Assembly: GCA_964529445.1 (NCBI GenBank)
Contig: CAZGWJ010000073.1
Span: 1 to 13,291, forward strand
Source: CAZGWJ01 sp964529445
Lineage (GTDB): Bacteria; Oederibacteriota; Muellerivitia; Muellerivitales; Muellerivitaceae
Length of the DNA: 13,291 nucleotides
Reading direction: 5' to 3'
Of this stretch, positions 13,061 to 13,291 are shown piece after piece. Every line of letters starts with the position of its first letter. Positions within the stretch are counted from its first letter, which is position 1. The notes beneath the pieces were generated by a model. That model was not told the origin of the DNA, searched no databases, and saw only the letters and a program-made list of their open reading frames with translations. The translations under genes were made by a program, and so were the position numbers.

Positions 13061-13291
13061 ATGGCGAAGACCTGGGGCGGACGATTCGACGAACCCACCG
13101 ATGAGATCGTGGAACGATTTACCGAGTCGATCTCGTTCGACCGCAAGCTGGCGGCCGTCGACATCGAGGGCAGCATCGCCCATGTCGCGGCCCTGAAGGC
13201 CGCGAGGATCCTGACCTCCTCCGAGGCCGCGACGCTGAACCGGGGACTCGGGAAAGTCCTCGCCCTTGTCGAGAAGGGGCGCCTTCCCCTG
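13061..13291 (+). CDS. argH: Argininosuccinate lyase, N-terminal part (cut by the window end)
   Basis: The first 77 residues are present and open to the window edge; full-length enzymes have about 460. The enzyme splits argininosuccinate to arginine and fumarate. The start MAKTWGGRF...EPTDEIVERFTESISFDRKLAAVDIEGSIAHVAAL matches the family N-terminus, including the WGGRF and DIEGSIAH segments. The ATG at 13061 has GAGG (13051-13054) 6 nt upstream. That GAGG can also pair with CCTC (13043-13046) around a GAAA loop. It is the last of the four arg genes seen and probably shares the argD transcript. Confidence 0.95.
   Translation, partial: MAKTWGGRFDEPTDEIVERFTESISFDRKLAAVDIEGSIAHVAALKAARILTSSEAATLNRGLGKVLALVEKGRLPL

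Overview
The window is 13.3 kb of GC-rich bacterial chromosome from an organism I cannot name. Dense same-strand genes, CCA-encoding tRNA genes, good sigma70-type promoters (TTGACA, 17 nt, TATAAA or TACAAT) and several short degenerate repeats between genes suggest a free-living bacterium, perhaps from a little-studied lineage. SpoVS occurs in spore formers but also widely outside them, so it does not show sporulation. No phage, transposase, CRISPR or plasmid genes are seen.

Layout, all on the + strand: (1) 1-373, non-coding leader with a likely promoter. (2) 374-692, tRNA-His(GTG), tRNA-Arg(CCG) and tRNA-Lys(CTT). (3) 722-1897, a membrane-anchored family 2 glycosyltransferase starting 29 nt after tRNA-Lys. 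(4) 2001-4340, a GH94 disaccharide phosphorylase most like cellobiose phosphorylases. (5) 4452-4733, a SpoVS protein as a compact single-gene unit with its own promoter and terminator. (6) 4734-5429, tRNA-Val(TAC), a 26-bp duplicate of its 3' end, then tRNA-Ala(GGC) and a terminator. (7) 5430-9198, a GT-C type membrane glycosyltransferase with a C-terminal TPR region, then a dGTPase-like HD hydrolase. (8) 9199-9542, a hairpin-rich intergenic region ending in a strong promoter and a terminator-like hairpin. (9) 9543-13291, argD, argF, argG and the start of argH.

The clearest pathway is arginine synthesis. ArgD makes N-acetylornithine, ArgF carbamoylates ornithine to citrulline, ArgG makes argininosuccinate and ArgH splits it to arginine and fumarate. 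The genes that would fill the rest of the pathway (argA/argJ, argB, argC) are not in the window. One strong promoter before argD probably serves all four genes. The spacers before argG and argH carry 7-bp repeat arrays, and the argG-argH one can fold into a long hairpin.

I see no clear undescribed multi-gene system. The most interesting signals are non-coding: the terminator-like hairpin at the predicted start of the arg transcript, the heptad-repeat hairpin between argG and argH, the duplicated 3' end of tRNA-Val, and an inverted repeat over the spoVS -35 box. The adjacent GT2 and GH94 genes may form a glycan-making and glycan-degrading pair, but their substrate cannot be read from sequence alone.
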